DNA of 64,000 bases from Rhynchosporium graminicola. Its lineage: Eukaryota > Ascomycota > Leotiomycetes > Helotiales > Ploettnerulaceae. The notes under the pieces were generated by a model, which made no database searches, was not told where the DNA came from, and was given only the letters and a program-made list of their open reading frames with translations. Location of the stretch: NCBI GenBank assembly GCA_900074885.1, contig FJUW01000028.1, positions 264,339 through 328,338 on the forward strand. Direction: 5' to 3'. Below are positions 23,248 to 35,159 of this stretch, in pieces (position 1 is the stretch's first letter; each line of letters begins with the position of its first letter). A program made the translations under genes and the position numbers.

Positions 23248-24861
23248 TTATCTCCGTCTCAACCCAGCAAAAAGCTCATCGTCTCGAATCATTCGTACGC
23301 CCCCATCATTGCCTGTCTTCTTCCTGTCCTTGATAGTAGCTCTTTCATCAGCCTCAACCTGATCCGCCCATGTCTTACGCTTATCTCTTGACAATACATC
23401 TTTCTCTTGTTTTCTTTGCGAGCCTTTGGGTGCTTGGATAGAGGCTGGTCGGTAATCGGTTACATGTATCATTTCTGGGCCATACTCATGCCACGTGACT
23501 CTCTGATTGAGTAGGAATCCAGATGCGACATCCTTCTTATCCGGAATCTTGACACCAATCACGCGTCGAAAGCTTTCATCACCAGTCGTGAACGCCCAAG
23601 TTCCCAAGTCCAAAGCGATGAACTTGAAGCCGAATCTGTCGGGCATCGGGCTCGAACGATCCTCGCTCCAAGGCTTGTCAGTCCTCATGTACTTCGAACC
23701 AAAGCGCGCGGTTGAGATCAGTCCTCCATTAACTCCTGTATCTAGGGTCTGATCTAGCAAGCACGTTTGGGGGCTTTCTCCGGGAAACTCCTGCTTTAAT
23801 TTGCATGCAGCCTGGATTCCATCGGAAGACCATCTTGGCTGGAGCCAGAATGTGTAGAAGCGATTGTTGAAGTCGACTTCTCCTTCCGCCCAGTTTTTAG
23901 ACTTGTGAAACACAGCGCTCTTTTTGCCGCATTGGACGGGCGTGGCCGCTCCGGTGGGCAAGACTGTAATTCTATTATCGTAGGAGACTGGATAGACTTC
24001 GTATTCGCCGCAAGGTTCATGACCTTGGTCTAGATCGCGGCTGTAGACAATCAGATAAGTTCCACCCATCGACTGCTGGACCTGCATAGTCATTAACTCT
24101 CGATTACAGCGAGAATATGCTGCTCAACTTACTTCGTCATAGCGTACGTCGTAGTAATCTGCGCTGCCTATAAAGTCCACTTCTCGCTTTGCCTGTTGCA
24201 CAGGGCTCGTAACAGGTATGGCATAAGAGAAAACGTCCTTTGGAAAGGTGCTTTTTCCGGGACCACTTCTTCTTGATGTCTTCCGGTCATCGTGTATTAT
24301 CGTCTCATCCGCAATCATTGAGCTGATCCCTCTGAATGCTCCTGGAGCAACCTTCAACGGGATCTTAGGCGCTTGTTGCGGACGTGGCCTGACAACATCA
24401 TATAGCTCATGTCGGGCCTTTACGGTGGTAGGGAGTGCTGTGAGACTGTCAGATGCTGTTGCAAATATAGCGTGATCCCGATTCTGATGAACGAATCCAA
24501 GTATCGTACCTTCAATAACGGATATGATGCTTTTGGAACTTGGCTGTGCCTTTGTCGAAGTCACAGGGTGGTCTGCACGAGACTCATGTGACTCAGTAGG
24601 GGCCCACATGAATGTTTGAGATTCAGAGTTCATTTGAATGTCTGCATACTCCTCGCAACCAGCTACCTTCGAGATCACAGGAGTCTTCGCAGTTGCAGAG
24701 AACTTGGAATGGTCTTTCGTGCCATGGGATTTTCCAGATGGCGAGGCTGTAGGTTGCGCCGCTGCAATTGAACATGAGTCAAGACTCATCTCTGTATCCT
24801 TGCTCAGGTCCTCTGCTGATTGCTGAGTCCTGGGTTCGCCGTATCTATTGTTGTCGCTCAT
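23248..24861 (-). CDS. Uncharacterised 520-aa protein
   Basis: Two minus-strand exons (24861-24133 and 24081-23248) join in phase across a 51-nt intron with a GTAAGT donor, giving 520 aa. Residues 1-240 are polar and low in order (MSDNNRYGEPRTQQSAEDLS). Residues about 235-470 look folded: GGTYLIVYSRDLDQGHEPCG, then FYTFWLQPRWSSDG, FGSKYMRTDKPWSEDR and a WHEYGPEMIHVTDYR strand. The tail is Lys/Arg-rich and ends RDDELFAGLRRR, so the protein may be nuclear. I recognise no family and assign no function. The in-phase intron and long frames make the gene itself secure. Confidence 0.8.
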
Positions 24862-26784
24862 GCTGGGTGCTTGGCGAGCGAATTGTTCAGGCCTGCTTCG
24901 TAATATATGATGAGTCTAAGATCTCTTGAGTAGAAAGGGCAGAGAAAAGAGTCTCCAACTTACGTATTTCCCTGATGCAGGTTCTAGATCCTGTGTGTTG
25001 TAATTTGTGGTGGTGTTGAGTTCAGCTTCGAGATAGCGATAACTGGAAGACGCGCTCTGCTTTATGTACATGACAAGCGAGCGCAACCTGATTCGAGAAA
25101 ATATTCATTGTGCGACAGAACATTATGCGATTAGGCGTCTTCTAGAGAGACCACGCATCTGGCCTGCATATTCACTTCTGCATGCTCATCGACTCAGAAG
25201 ATTTTACAATGTCCCGTTAGTTCTATGAGTTGAAAGTTAATAAGCTTATGATGATATTGACGACAGACATCCTGACATTATCAGTGATTTATAATATAAA
25301 TCAATATATAAGTCAGTCAGAATCAATCCCAGCTTCGGAGCTTCTAGGAATACGTCCAAAAGTGAAAGCCGTATGGGTGATATCGGACGCATCACAAGTT
25401 GTTAGATATTTGCCTGCCTTTAAAGTGCTCGATAACAAAATGTCTCCCATATACCACGGCCGTTCTTGAAACGTATATCCATATACCTATAGTAATATTA
25501 ACCAGAGCTGAATTTCAATGGTTTATTTCCACATCTCGTCATAGTTGAGACTGCATCAATAGAAATAGGAACGGTGTAATCTTAAATTGATGTTACGACA
25601 CTTCATACCTTCACAAAGTGCGATATGATGCTGAAAACATGTAGCAAACTTCTTGAAACGTAGGAGCAGATCGCTTGGGACTTTTCTGAGTGCTTTTGAT
25701 TCCTCATGTCTCCGAAGTCTCTCAACTTTGGGAAGATATGCTGAGAAGATCAAGTTCATGCTTTCTTTATACAGCATATATGGAAAATAGGGTTTCAAAA
25801 AGCTAGTAGGAGCACGAGTGAAGTTATCCTAACCATAGTGCTATATAATGAATCACTCGCAGAGTTCTTGCAGGATAGCTCATTGTATCTTCATTGTATT
25901 GCACCCTGAAATGAAAATCTGGTGCCAAGGTAGCAAAGATATACGCAAACAATGAACGTACAGGGATGCTAACAGACATACTCAAGCACAGTAGAGCAGA
26001 AGTTTGAGGAAAAACATGGAAACGATTGTCTGAGCAATTCGCTGAATTCCGAATGCCCATAATGTACAACGTAAGATATTCAATTTTGGATGCAGGTTTG
26101 CAACTATCGATATCCAAGCTACGAGAAAAGAATGATCAATTTTAAAGCGAAGATACGTGAAATCAATAGGTTGAGACAAACTTGACCCAGCTTAATCCTA
26201 TCAGTTATAGAGTTTGAGCTGCTACTTATATTTGGAGGTCCAAGCTGCTATGATTCAATATAGGACTGCTACAAGTGCCAAAGTTAGATCTAGATTCGAG
26301 AGCTCTAGATTCACAGCGGTGCTCTTGTTAAATGAAGTGAACGAAGGCATGATAGCTCGCCATAGACCCCTCTTCAATCCTATGATCAGCCTGGTTGCAA
26401 GAATATATCATTTTTGGTGATACAGTAAGTAGGTACACAGACAGGTATGGGTGTTGATGTTGGACGTTGCTTTTGCCGCTACCCCTGACCGAGGAACGGG
26501 ACGGTGACTTCATGTCACGCTAGGCAGTGATTGGTCAAACATTTAGCGGACCTCTCCCTTCCAGATTCGTGTTGTTCAAAGACACCTAGACCTGGATTTC
26601 AAACCATCTAAACGCAGTCAACTCTGAACTATCACCCTTCCCACCACCACGATTAGCATCCCAGATATTGAAGGGAGCTTTGATATTGACGCAAATTTAC
26701 GCACCTTCCTACCAATCCTCAATTGCTGAGCTTTGAGCACAGTTCCGCGTACTCGGCGCCCGTCGCGCAGCGCAAATAATAAAG
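24862..26784. other. Divergent intergenic region upstream of clathrin
   Basis: No supportable gene over 1.9 kb. The AT-rich part at 25200-26200 has frames on both strands without recognisable products. Near 26530 an ATTGG (CCAAT box on the minus strand) lies about 250 nt upstream of the clathrin start and is a plausible promoter element. The left end should hold the promoter of the 520-aa protein gene. Confidence 0.45.
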
Positions 26785-29700
26785 ATGGCGCCTGCTTTGC
26801 CCATCAAGTTTACGGAGCTCCTCCAGGTAAGAAACAGCATCCAGTCTGCTCGAACTCACGTTTGATCGTTGCTAACGTATTCCTCCAGTTAACCAGCTCT
26901 ACAGCTGGCGTAGACGTAAGTTGGCCTGCCTCTGGGACCCATGTGCTTTGAGCCGGAAGCTTCTTCAAGGGTCTTGGACTAACAACCGCAACTATAGCAA
27001 GCATCAATAGGATTCAACTCTTGTGTAAGCTGACAATTTGTCTGACGATTCTATGAGTGCGAAACTGACATTGCGTTGTAGACACTCGAATCCGATTCCT
27101 TCATCTGCGTCCGCGAACAGAAGGCTGGAGCTCCCTCCCCGGAAGTTGTCATTATCGAACTCAAGAATGGAAGCAATGTTATTCGCAGACCTATCAAGGC
27201 CGATAGTGCCATTATGCACTGGACGAAGAACATCATTGCGCTAAAAGCTCAATCCCGGACGCTCCAGATTTTCGACCTTGGTCAGAAGCAGAAGCTGAAG
27301 TCAGCTACGATGAATGAGGATGTTGTCTTCTGGAAGTGGTTCAGTGATACCAGCCTAGGTTTGGTGACCGACTCGGCAGTCTACCACTGGGATGTTTTTG
27401 ATCCAAACCAGTCTTCTCCAGTAGAAATCTTCAAGAGAAATCAGAACCTGACAGTAAGCGCAAGCTTTGCAGATTGACAAGACCATTGCTAACGTGTCCC
27501 AGGGTTGTCAAATAATCAACTACCGAGTTAGCGATGATGGGAAATGGATGGTTGTAGTTGGAATCACACAGCAGCAAGGACGAGTCGTCGGCGCGATGCA
27601 ACTATATTCGAGAGACAGGGCCATCAGTCAAGCAATCGAGGGACATGCGGCGGCATTCGGCACATTGAGACTTGAGGGTGCGCCGGCAGACACCAAAGTC
27701 TTCACATTCTCCGTTCGGACAGCCACAGGCGCGAAACTCCACATCGTGGAGGTTGATCACCAGGCATCGAATCCAGTTTTCCCAAAAAAGGCCGTTGACG
27801 TATACTTCCCAACGGAGGCTGTCAATGATTTCCCAGTTGCTATGCAAGTTTCGCAGAAGTACAGCATCATCTACCTAGTTACGAAGTATGGCTTCATTCA
27901 CCTGTATGATTTGGAGACTGGGACGTGCATCTTCATGAACCGTATCTCGAGCGAGACCATCTTCATCACAGCCTCAGATTCTGAATCCGCTGGTATAGGT
28001 ACGTTGCACCTTTTGTGTCCTCAAACATTCTCTTGCACTTAGGTAGTACTCTGATACGGGCTCGGGCAAAATTGATGTCTACCTTGAGATATCATCCAGC
28101 TTCATTGGAACCCGTGATCATGGCATACGAATTCCCCGATTTATGCTTCCTAAACTTGAACTCATCTGCCAACGAACACTGCTAACTAGAATTCAAGTTG
28201 GAATCAACAGACGCGGGCAGGTCCTGTCGGTTGCTGTCGACGAAACCACTATAATTCCATACCTTCTTCAGAATCCTGGCAACTCAGGCCTTGCAGTTAA
28301 GTTGGCTTCGAGAGCTGGTCTTCCTGGTGCGGATGAGCTTTATGCTCAGCAATTTGACCAATTGGTCAGTGCTGGAAACTATACTGAAGCAGCTAAGATT
28401 GCCGCCAATTCTCCCCGAGGATTTCTCCGTACACCCCAGACTATTGAGCGGTTCAAGAGCTTACCTGCTGTACAAGGACAACTGTCAGTTATTTTGCAGT
28501 ACTTTGGTATGCTTCTGGACAAGGGAACTCTTAACAAGTATGAGACTCTTGAGCTTGTTAGACCTGTTCTTGCTCAGAATCGAAAGCATCTTCTCGAGAA
28601 GTGGATGAAGGAGAATAAATTGGACTGTTCAGAGGAGCTGGGTGATGTAGTTAGACCACATGACTTGAACCTGGCTCTCAGCATTTACCTGCGTGCGAAC
28701 ATTCCTCCCAAGGTGGTTGCTGCATTCGCTGAGACTGGCCAATTCGACAAGATTCTACCATACGCCACCCAAGTCGGATACCAGCCCGACTACATTGTCC
28801 TGCTACAGAATATTGTGAGTTGAACTTACCTGACCTTCGGCTACTCGTTCTGACTATTTAGGTTCGTCTCAACCCCGACAAAGCTACCGAATTTGCTACG
28901 CAACTCGCCAACAATGAAGGTGGCTCTCTTATTGATATTGAGCGTGTAGTCGATGTTTTCCAGTCCCAGGGATTGGTACAGCCTGCCACCGCTTTCCTGC
29001 TTGATGCCCTCAAGGACAACAAACCCGAACAGGGTCATTTACAAACCCGCCTGCTCGAGATGAACCTTGTTAACGCTCCTCAAGTTGCTGATGCTATCTT
29101 GGGCAATGACATGTTCTCGCACTACGACAGAGCACGTATTGCGGCTCTTTGTGAGCAAGCTGGGCTTTCCCAGCGTGCACTGGAGCATTATGATGATCCA
29201 GAGGCCGTCAAGCGTGTGATCGTCAACATCGTTGCCACGCCAAATTTCAACCAAGAATGGCTTAATGGATTCTTTGGTCGCTTGTCCCTCGAGCAATCAC
29301 TGAGCGCCTTGGACGCTATGTTAAAAAGCAACATTCGCCAAAATCTCGGAGCTGTTGTACAGATTGCCACTAAGTACTCGGATCTTCTTGGTCCTACTCG
29401 TTTGATTGATCTGTTTGAGAAGTACAAGACTTCCGAGGGTCTTTTCTATTACCTTGGCAGTATCGTCAATCTTAGTGAAGACCAAGATGTTAACTTCAAG
29501 TACATCGAGGCTGCTACAAAGATGGGACAATTCGCTGAAGTTGAGCGCATTTGCCGTGATAGTAACTACCTCGACGCGCAGAAGGTAAAGAACTTCTTGA
29601 AGGAGGCCAAGTTGACCGAGCAATTGCCGTTGATCATCATCTGTGATCGCTTCAACTTCATTCACGATCTCGTTCTGTATCTCTACCAGAACCAGCAATT

Positions 29701-32533
29701 CAAGTCAATCGAAGTATATGTTCAACGGGTCAACCCATCTCGAACGCCCGCTGTTATCGGAGGTCTGCTGGATGTCGATTGCGATGAATCAATCATCAAG
29801 GGTCTTCTTACGACTGTTACCCCAGCTTCGATACCCATTGATGAACTTGTTAACGAGGTTGAAACCCGCAATCGCCTGAAGATTCTACTACCTTTCCTCG
29901 AAGCTACGCTTGCTGCAGGAAACCAACAGCAAGCCGTCTACAACGCCCTAGCTAAGATCTACATTGACAGCAACAGCGATCCTGAGCGTTTCCTGAAGGA
30001 TAACGACCAATATGATACTCTCATCGTTGGTAATTACTGTGGCAAGAGAGATCCAAATCTCGCGGTCATCTGTTACACTAAGGGTAACAACGATCTTGAG
30101 CTCGTTGCAATCACAAACGAAAACTCAATGTTCAAGGCTCAGGCAAGATATTTGTTGAACCGAGCCGACAATGAGTTGTGGTCCTTCGTCCTTAGTGGTA
30201 ACAATATTCATCGCCGTTCAGTTGTCGATCAGGTCATCTCCACTGCCGTTCCAGAGTCCACCGAGCCCGACAAGGTCTCAGTCGCCGTCGCTTCTTTCTT
30301 GGCTGCCGACCTTCCCGTTGAGCTGATTGAACTGCTTGAGAAGATTGTCCTCGAGCCATCTCCATTCAGTGACAATGAGAATCTTCAAAACCTGTTAATT
30401 CTGACGGCTACTAAGGCCGATAAGGGCCGCGTGATGGACTACATTCATCGGTTGGATGCCTACAACGCTGGGGATATCGCCGTGATCTGTGTAGAGGTAG
30501 GTTTGTTTGAAGAGGCCTTCGAGGTCTATAAGAAGATCAACGATCACACGAGTGCTGCCAATGTTCTTGTTGAGCACGTTGTCAGTATTGATCGGGCCCA
30601 GGAGTATGCTGAACGCGTTGAGCTTCCAGAGGTATGGAGCAGAGTTGCCAAAGCCCAACTAGACGGCCTTCGTGTCACTGATGGTATTGCTTCCTACATC
30701 CGTGCGAATGATCCAAGCAACTACAATGAAGTCATCGAAATTGCCACGCACGCTGGCAAGGATGAAGACTTGATCAAGTTTCTCAGAATGGCTCGCAAGA
30801 CTCTCCGAGAGCCACCAATTGATACTGCACTAGCTTTTGCCTATGCTCGCACCGATCAACTAAGCGAATTGGAAGATTTTCTAAAGGGCACCAATGTTGC
30901 TGATGTCGAAGAATCTGGTGATAAGGCGTACGCTGAAGGCCACCACCGAGCTGCTAAGATCTTCTTCACTAGCATCTCTAACTGGGCTAAGCTCGCAACC
31001 ACCCTTGTCCACCTCGAGGAATACCAATCTGCTGTTGAGTGTGCTCGCAAGGCAAACAATATCAAGGTCTGGAAGCAAGTCAATGCTGCATGTGTTGAGA
31101 AGAAGGAATTTCGACTTGCTCAGATTTGTGGATTGAACTTGATCGTCGATGCGGAGGAATTGCAGGATCTGGTCAAGCAATATGAGCGGAATGGCTACTT
31201 CGACGAGCTTATTTCTCTGCTTGAGCAAGGTCTGGGCCTTGAGCGTGGTATGTAGAATCATTCTCCCCCTTCAGCCACTGTTGGAATGTCGATATCCGAA
31301 GAAGCCTCGCGCCGAACTTGTGACATTACCAACGAGCAAATATCTCTAATCACGATGTCGTGTGAACTGTATTGCTAACTTTCTGTTAGTGCATATGGGC
31401 GTATTTACATCCTTGGGTGTAGCTTTGTCCAGATATCATCCGGACCGTGTTATGGAGCATCTGAAGCTCTTCTGGGGTCGCGTCAATATCCCTCGTATGA
31501 TATCCGCCGCTGAAGAAGCCCACCTCTGGCCAGAGTTGGTCTTCCTTTACTGCCATTACGACGAATGGGACAATGCTGCTCTTGCCATGATGGAGCGTGC
31601 TGCTGATGCATGGGAACATCATTCGTTCAAGGATATCGTTGTTAAAGTTGCTAATCTAGAGATTTACTACCGTGCCCTCAACTTCTATCTTCAGGAGCAG
31701 CCATCTCTCTTGACCGACCTTCTTCAAGCCTTGACTCCTCGCATTGATGTCAATCGTGTTGTCAAGATGTTTGAGAAGTCAGACAATATCCCTCTCATCA
31801 AGCCGTTTCTTCTCAACGTCCAAACTCAAAACAAGAAGATTGTTAACGTTGCCATCAACGATCTATTGATTGAGGAGGAGGACTACAAGACGCTTCGTGA
31901 TTCTGTTGAGAGCTATGACAACTACGACCCAGTTGAGTTGGCTCAGCGTCTCGAGCGTCATGACCTGGTTTTCTTCCGCCAGATTGCCGCCAACATCTAC
32001 CGAAAGAACAAGCGATGGGAGAAATCAATTGCTCTCTCCAAGCAAGATAAGCTTTTCAAGGATGCCATTGAGACCGCCGCTATGTCTGGCAAGTCGGACG
32101 TCGTTGAGGAGTTATTGAGATACGTAAGTGTTGCAGAGGCTTCAAACTTTTGTTGTTTTGCTAACCCGAAATGTAGTTCGTTGATATTGGCAGCCGTGAG
32201 TGCTACGTTGGCATGCTTTACGCTTGCTACGACCTCATCCCAATCCACGTGGTCATGGAACTCTCGTGGCGTCACGGTCTTACAGACTATACCATGCCCT
32301 TCATGATCAATTATCTTGCTCAACAGAGCTCGGCTATTGAAGTATTGAAGAAGGACAACGAGGAGCGTAAATTGCGTGAGAAGTCACAGGAAAAGGATGA
32401 GAGCAATGCTCCGATCCTTGGAGGCAACCGACTCATGATCACCGCTGGCTCAGCCGGTGGACATCAGTCGCCTGCTCCCTTCGCTCAGACCAATGGCTTT
32501 GCACCGCAACCGTCTGGCTATGGTGGCTTTTGA
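26785..32533 (+). CDS. CHC1: Clathrin heavy chain
   Basis: Nine exons (26785-26826, 26889-26915, 26998-27024, 27082-27453, 27503-27998, 28198-28814, 28862-31247, 31390-32123, 32177-32533) join in phase to 1685 aa, the expected length. It forms the legs of clathrin triskelia on vesicles of the plasma membrane, trans-Golgi and endosomes. [14 protein letters not shown] opens the N-terminal seven-blade propeller, with [12 protein letters not shown] and [12 protein letters not shown] typical of blade 1. The linker follows, then the repeated alpha-helical legs (for example [18 protein letters not shown] and [20 protein letters not shown]). The C-terminus has the trimerisation part [20 protein letters not shown] and a Gly/Pro/Gln tail ending GYGGF. 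The 5' end is split into tiny exons of 42, 27 and 27 nt. Two long introns (199 nt at 27999-28197 and 142 nt at 31248-31389) also interrupt the gene. Confidence 0.97.
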
Positions 32534-35159
32534 ATTTAAGATTGACGGGTACAGATTTACATAATGACGGAGCATCTGGGGGTGTACCTTTTCCGGTTTT
32601 GACAGTGGGGGTAATACTTGGGGTTTATCATGTCTCATATTTCCCACCATGACTGTAGTTGTATGCCCTGCGTGCATTGGTGGGTTCCTGGACAAGGTCC
32701 ACCAACGGGGCACACCTGTAACAGATAGGAGCGTTTATGCTTTGCAATTTTTAGATCCACTGATGTGTTCTGAACATGCCTTTTCACACATTAGATCAGT
32801 GTTGACCTTGATTTCTGTGACTTATCTGTTGGAATCACAACTGGGGGTTGTGTGTTCCATGATATCGAGTGTACTTCGGTGGGCAGGTAGATATCTTGAA
32901 CTACTTGAGGTATTGTATTTTTCAAGCCACCTGGATCAGTTGATTAAGAGAACAGAGAACAACCTTACAACATAGGTAGGCAGTTCAATGCAAACGAATC
33001 CGCAAATCTCGTCCCAAGGATACTCATTTCGTGCCGATGAAGTGAATCGTCCTGATTCTACGTTTGTTTTGGTGTTTGTGCTCATAAAAACAATTGTTGA
33101 CCTGAATTTCTCATAAAGCCGGCTGCTTCACTACTTTTGTGACTCCAGCTTTAGATGCAAAGTCCCATGATCACTTCGAAGACGAGTTTTTGTTTCATAG
33201 AGGTCGTAGTTTGACCCTGCAATATGTGCGCCCGTCTATGAAATTGAGGATCTCGTGCAAACTCGACACTAACAACATTCTTCTTGGAATAGTGACCCAG
33301 ATGGTCAACAACTATTTTCCGGCACCAACATGATACGCTTTCGGCATCTGACAGCGCAGCAGAGGGGCATATTTATTCACGCCCTCCATGTGATCGCTCC
33401 AACGGCTCCAGTGGCTTCAACATGAATGCCCGCATATCAGCCTCGTCGTCGCCCTCTAGGTAACCTTGCGAATGAAAATGCAGCCGAGCTCGGCATTGGC
33501 AGGACCTTGTTGGGGTGTATCTGTAGTGGACCTGCAAAGCTACACCTGCTACTGAGGCTGCTTTGATTCACATGAGTAGCAACAGGAACAAACAGATACG
33601 AGGCTTGTGGCTTGCTTGCTTGCCCCCAACAGCTTAATCCTTGGCTGTTACCCTTGGCGTGTGACTCGAGCCCTTTTTGGATTACACCGACTGACAACGC
33701 GGGCTACTTGGTATCAGATGGCTTGGAAGTTGCCTATCGTTGAGATCCCTGCTCGAACATGCCGATGTCGTTCTTTTTAAAGTTTCTATCTGCATGGGTA
33801 TATGGTTTTTTGACAATGGATGGGATTGTGCGAAGCACAGTACTACTTACATGCATACTTAGTAGTATTAGTTGCACTTTTGTTGATATGAATGTTGTTA
33901 TCAGATAAACAGGCAGGCAAACAAAACTCTATCATATCCACAGTACTTGTATCCATGCTCATAGCTGAGCACATGAATAGCCAGTGTAGATCTAAGATCT
34001 CCAGGGCCATACACAATCCCCACTGCCATGTATCAGTTGAGGCTATCTATATCTCTGTTTTGTTTGACGGTGAGGCCGCCGAGCCCACGCTCCAACACAA
34101 GCGTCATGTCATAGCCATAGCTTCTGGAAGCTTATGGTGGGGGGGGGGGCAGGAGACACGGGGGCGTCTCCGGACATGAATACCGCCAGAACATTGAGAA
34201 CAGCGATCCTAGTATTAATGGTCAATTATCCAGGGGATGAACGCTGCAGAGAAAGTCCAAACCACACATCTGCGTGTGAATCATCAGATCTTGCATATTT
34301 GAGGCGGTAGAAGAGATATTATGAATACAGGTGCTTAGTATCTCCCTACTCAGCCGTATCGGCGCTTTGCTATTGGCTGTGAGGAGAAGCATGTCATGTT
34401 TGAGTCGCTTCCTCAGGACCACCACCAGGGCAGCTACGATACAGCAACTCCACCAACCAAGAGCTTCCAATCCACCTGTAGGACCGGACAGACAAAGCCA
34501 AGGCCAAGGCCAAGCAAAGCTGCAAGTGCAGAGAGGATCCCAAACCAAAACACTACTGACCACAAAACAAACAAACTAATTAACTACCCATCTTATCCCA
34601 ACTTGTTCTGTACTAAGCCTGCCTGGATCATATTCAAGCCGACGGACGACGAGCTTGGACTCAGAGCTATCGCAGACAGCGCTGCTTGGACGATCGATAA
34701 AGCAGCCAGCTCCCCCTCCAGGTCAACGCAACGTCAACTGTCCTTGCCCTTAGTCTAACTCTCATCCTATGAGCCGGGCTTCTTCTGTCGGATCTATCAA
34801 CGATCAATATTGCTACCTCCCCTTCTACGAATCTCCTCAACGCTGCGCAGAGCCGCGCAGAGCAGAGCGGAGCAATCTTGGATTGACACCAAGTACCTGA
34901 CTACCGAATTGCTACCTACCTTACTTTGCTGTACCGGGAGAAGCTACCTACGCTACCCAGCTACCTACCAATCGACCCCCTCTCCACGTACCCGGCTGAG
35001 CTCGGCTTCTTGCTGTCTAGTTCTAGGTACCTATCAGTCAGATCTGTGGGTGGTCCCAGCCATCCTAGCATAGCTTCCTTGTCAACACTGAGCTCCCCTC
35101 ACTGTTTTGTTGTGCCCAGTTTACCGTTTCTCCCTCTTCAATAATCAACCACCGCAAAT
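32534..35159. other. Long upstream region of pyruvate carboxylase
   Basis: No supportable gene over 2.6 kb. It comprises the clathrin 3' region and a long presumed promoter and leader for pyruvate carboxylase. A run of about 12 G lies at 34138-34149. From 34900 to 35040 there is a cluster of CTACC, TACCTACC and GGTACCTA words. The last 60 nt before the ATG are pyrimidine-rich. Short frames at 33139, 33892 and 34331 look like background. Confidence 0.45.
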
